This document shows positions 5,143-6,921 of a stretch of DNA of 6,921 nucleotides, piece by piece; the first letter of the stretch is position 1, and the number at the start of each line of letters is the position of its first letter. The DNA is from Actinomycetes bacterium (GTDB lineage: Bacteria; Actinomycetota; Humimicrobiia; JAHJRV01), in the NCBI GenBank assembly GCA_030612085.1, contig JAUWOM010000057.1, positions 1-6,921 on the forward strand, read 5' to 3'. Made by a program: the position numbers and the translations under genes. A model generated the notes under the pieces. That model saw only the letters and a program-made list of their open reading frames with translations, made no database searches and was not told where the DNA came from.

Positions 5143-6231
5143 TTAGTTAAAAGATATGGCATTAATTGGACAACGAGTAGCACAAAGTCCACACATAGCA
5201 CATGTATTACTATCTAATTTTATTTCTTCATCAACTATTGAAAGAGCGTCATAAACACAACTTTTTATGCACCTTTCACATAAATTACAAATATCTAAAT
5301 CTATATTGGGAGGAGATGTATAATCAGGAATTTTTTCACTTTCTTCCTTGTCAGAAAACAAGTCTATGATATCTGATATATTTTTGTATTTATATTCATC
5401 TAAAATTTTTTCTAATCTTTCTATTATCTTTGTAAAAATTCTAGGACCTTTAATTATTGCTGCAGTGCATATCTGAACTGCTGAAGCCCCCGCCATAAAC
5501 ATCTCAACTACATCCTCAGCTTTACTTATTCCTCCTACACCAATAACTGGGATATCCACATTTTTTGATATTTCATATATATATCTAATTGCTAAAGGTT
5601 TTATTGCAGAGCCAGAAATCCATCCATATCCAGATTGTCCACCAAGTCTTGATAATTTTTTATCTATATTTATAGAAAGACCAGGACCTAATGAATTTAT
5701 AGCGACGATGGCATCAGCTCCTGCTTTCATTGCCTGGCGAGCCATAAGTCCAACATCTCTTACATTTGGGCTTACTTTAACCCAAACAGGAATGTCAAGA
5801 TATCTCTTAGCTGCCTTTATTGCATCTAACATAGGTTTTGGGTCATCTCCTAAATAGTGAGTTGAAAGCTCAACAGCATCTGCTAAATTTGCTATTTTTG
5901 GTGCTAAAAAGGATATATCATCACTTGTATATCCCATACTAATTATAAGTGGAACTCCCATCTCTTTTATTGAAGGAAAAATATTATTTATCCATCTCTG
6001 CCATGGAATCTCTGACCATAGTTCTGAGTTTAAAAAGAGATTTCCATCAACTGCCATATTTGGATTAGGAACTTTTGCTGGTTTGACTGAAATGGTTTTA
6101 GTAACAACTGCTCCAACACCAACATCAACAACCTTTCTTACTGACTCCACATCTCTCACCAGTGGTCCAGCAGCAGGCATTATAGGATTTTTCATCTTTA
6201 TACCACAGATATTAATTTCTAAATTTCCCAA
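5143..6231 (-). CDS. dihydroorotate/dihydropyrimidine dehydrogenase-like flavoprotein with C-terminal 2x[4Fe-4S] ferredoxin domain
   Basis: This 362-residue cytoplasmic protein has an FMN-binding TIM barrel (about 1-285) fused to a bacterial ferredoxin domain (about 305-362). Barrel marks are IMPAAGP (17-23), TKT (44-46), WVKVSPN (150-156), INSLGPG (178-184), IPVIGVGGI (227-235) and AGASAVQICTA (247-257). The iron-sulfur cysteines are C315, C318, C321, C325 and C344, C347, C350, C354. The fold and order match PreA, the catalytic subunit of NAD-dependent dihydropyrimidine dehydrogenase, and related dihydroorotate dehydrogenases. However, the substrate motif NxSCP of those enzymes is replaced by VELSTHYLG (120-128), so the Asn and catalytic Cys are Ser and Tyr. 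Expect redox chemistry on a ring substrate, with the identity unknown. TTG 6231 is preceded by AAGGAG at 5-nt spacing. No PreT-like partner is in the window. Confidence 0.85.
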   Translation of the reverse strand: MGNLEINICGIKMKNPIMPAAGPLVRDVESVRKVVDVGVGAVVTKTISVKPAKVPNPNMAVDGNLFLNSELWSEIPWQRWINNIFPSIKEMGVPLIISMGYTSDDISFLAPKIANLADAVELSTHYLGDDPKPMLDAIKAAKRYLDIPVWVKVSPNVRDVGLMARQAMKAGADAIVAINSLGPGLSINIDKKLSRLGGQSGYGWISGSAIKPLAIRYIYEISKNVDIPVIGVGGISKAEDVVEMFMAGASAVQICTAAIIKGPRIFTKIIERLEKILDEYKYKNISDIIDLFSDKEESEKIPDYTSPPNIDLDICNLCERCIKSCVYDALSIVDEEIKLDSNTCAMCGLCATRCPINAISFN

Positions 6232-6236
6232 TTTCT

Positions 6237-6242
6237 CTCCTT
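6237..6242 (-). promoter_or_regulatory. strong ribosome binding site for the TTG start of the flavoprotein
   Basis: AAGGAG (6242-6237 on the minus strand) lies 5 nt from TTG 6231-6229. This strong site validates the non-ATG start; the next in-frame ATG is codon 13 and would remove the first barrel strand. Confidence 0.7.
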
Positions 6243-6267
6243 TTTAAATAAGTATTAAAATATATTT

Positions 6268-6315
6268 TTGTCATTGTAAGCCAGGTCCTGGTTGTCATTG
6301 CGAGCCAGATCCCAG
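6268..6315. repeat. two 24-bp tandem units carrying the palindromic-element end
   Basis: Units at 6268-6291 and 6292-6315 each start TTGTCATTG, and the same TTGTCATTG starts copy 2 at 6316, giving exact 24-bp phasing. The two units differ at five positions, all transitions. Unit 1 continues AAGCCAGGTCCTGG, containing the palindrome CCAGG-T-CCTGG; unit 2 continues GAGCCAGATCCCAG. The units lie about 37 bp upstream of the flavoprotein start codon, in its promoter or leader region. Confidence 0.75.
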
Positions 6316-6485
6316 TTGTCATTGCGAGCGATAGCGAAGCAATCTCCATCAGGAGAAACTTGGCAATCTCTATCTAGAAAAAATCTGTGAATATTATCCA
6401 ATATCTTTCACCTTTTGTGTAATAAGATTGCGCAGCCTGTTATGAGAGAGATTGCTTCGTCGCTTACACTCCTCGCAATGACAAA
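6316..6485. mobile_element. MITE/REP-like palindromic element, copy 2 (reversed relative to copy 1)
   Basis: The left arm (6317-6346) starts TGTCATTGCGAGCGATAGCG and is identical over 30 bp to the complement of 1868-1897. The right arm (6448-6483) runs from GAGATTGC to CTCGCAATGACA and matches the complement of 1799-1834 at 32 of 36 positions. Copy 2 is therefore an inverted relative of copy 1, with an AT-rich core that is longer and contains extra GCAATCTC (6363-6370) and AAGATTGCG (6424-6432) pieces, as if rearranged or nested. It has no coding capacity. It lies upstream of the flavoprotein gene and downstream of the amidohydrolase gene, so it may affect the transcript between them. Confidence 0.75.
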
Positions 6486-6741
6486 GTATTTATTTTTGGT
6501 AATGCTATATTAAAAATGCAGTAACTTTGTTCTTTAACAATCAATATACATCTATAATAAGAAGAGACTTTTATTCTTTTAAAAGGATTTTTCTTTAGTT
6601 TCTAAATAAAATTACAATTAGAAAGCTATCAAAATATTTCATTGTTGTAGCAAGGGCATATTTTTATAGCCAGAATTTACTTTATTATCAGGTAATTGCC
6701 AAAGTACTAAGTGCATTTTTGATGACGTATTACCTTATTTT
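6486..6741. other. AT-rich spacer downstream of the partial amidohydrolase
   Basis: I see no gene here. Two weak inverted repeats (TTTCTAA/TTAGAAA at 6599-6624 and AGGTAAT/ATTACCT at 6690-6735) lack the GC content or T-run expected of a terminator. The rest is featureless. Confidence 0.45.
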
Positions 6742-6921
6742 TTAATCTTTTTCCTGATATATTCTATCCCATAGTTTAGAAGCTAACTTCCTGGTTTTTT
6801 TTATCACTTCAAGTTCATTAATAGTAGTAATTTCTCTATCTCTCATTACAATTTTCCCATTTATTATTGTGTCTTTTACAGTCCAGGTTTCAGAACCAAA
6901 AAGTAGATGAGAAAAAAGATT
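6742..6921 (-). CDS. amidohydrolase (SsnA/MtaD-type), C-terminal 59 residues (runs off right edge)
   Basis: The frame is open from base 6921 to TAA 6744-6742. The visible residues include HLLFGSETWTVKDTIINGK and then IVMRDREITTINELEVI and TRKLASKLWDRI. The combination of HL(L/V)FG, V.(D/T)TI(V)NGK..M.(D/N)R and a final helix with KLW is characteristic of the C-terminal beta-sandwich edge of cytosine-deaminase-like amidohydrolases such as SsnA (putative aminohydrolase) and MtaD (methylthioadenosine/S-adenosylhomocysteine deaminase). The metal-binding barrel is outside the window, so substrate cannot be judged. It shares strand and probable theme with the flavoprotein and deaminase-like genes but is 510 bp upstream of the former. 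The family is fairly sure; the subfamily is not. Confidence 0.75.
   Translation of the reverse strand, partial: NLFSHLLFGSETWTVKDTIINGKIVMRDREITTINELEVIKKTRKLASKLWDRIYQEKD

Noticed and set aside
6268..6485. Repeated CATTGCGAG units as a CRISPR array
   Set aside because: Units are adjacent without unique spacers of regular length, orientation flips within the region, and no cas gene is present.
6690..6735. AGGTAAT/ATTACCT inverted repeat after the partial amidohydrolase as a terminator
   Set aside because: The stem is 7 bp and AT-rich with a loop over 30 nt and no T-run, which is not convincing.

Overview
The window is a strongly AT-rich stretch of bacterial chromosome. Most genes lie on the minus strand, and two of them run off the edges. 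Three kinds of content are mixed. The first is nucleobase/nucleoside metabolism: a methylthioadenosine phosphorylase start at the left edge, an adenine deaminase-family amidohydrolase, a dihydroorotate/dihydropyrimidine dehydrogenase-like flavoprotein with a ferredoxin tail, and the C-terminus of an SsnA/MtaD-type amidohydrolase at the right edge. The second is envelope functions: a GerMN-domain lipoprotein, a small membrane protein and a sortase. The third is short palindromic repeats in the spacers.

The organism is probably an anaerobe with a low-GC genome. Sortase plus a GerMN lipoprotein suggests a Gram-positive-like envelope, as in Firmicutes or low-GC uncultured Actinobacteriota-type lineages. 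The 2x[4Fe-4S] flavoprotein fits anaerobic life. Lineage cannot be fixed from this window. TTG is the best-supported start for three genes.

Layout, left to right: 1-168 mtnP start (minus). 169-660 spacer with a triple 13-bp repeat and a small hairpin repeat. 661-1260 GerMN lipoprotein, the only confident plus-strand gene. 1361-1576 small one-TM coiled-coil protein (minus). 1799-1897 a MITE/REP-like palindromic element. 1946-3661 adenine deaminase-like enzyme (minus). 3662-4126 spacer with a possible small or decayed plus-strand gene. 4127-4903 sortase (minus). 5143-6231 flavoprotein (minus). 6268-6485 a second, more complex copy of the palindromic element in reversed orientation. 6742-6921 amidohydrolase tail (minus).

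The spacers between the metabolic genes are wide (about 180-510 bp, some repeat-filled), so this is a loose neighbourhood and not one tight operon. A working reading is that MTA phosphorylase releases adenine, an adenine-deaminase-like enzyme deaminates a purine, a second amidohydrolase acts on a related base or nucleoside, and the flavoprotein reduces or oxidises a heterocyclic ring. The two complete enzymes both depart from their families' substrate-pocket motifs while keeping cofactor or metal residues. The real substrates may therefore differ from the textbook ones, and this is the most interesting lead in the window.
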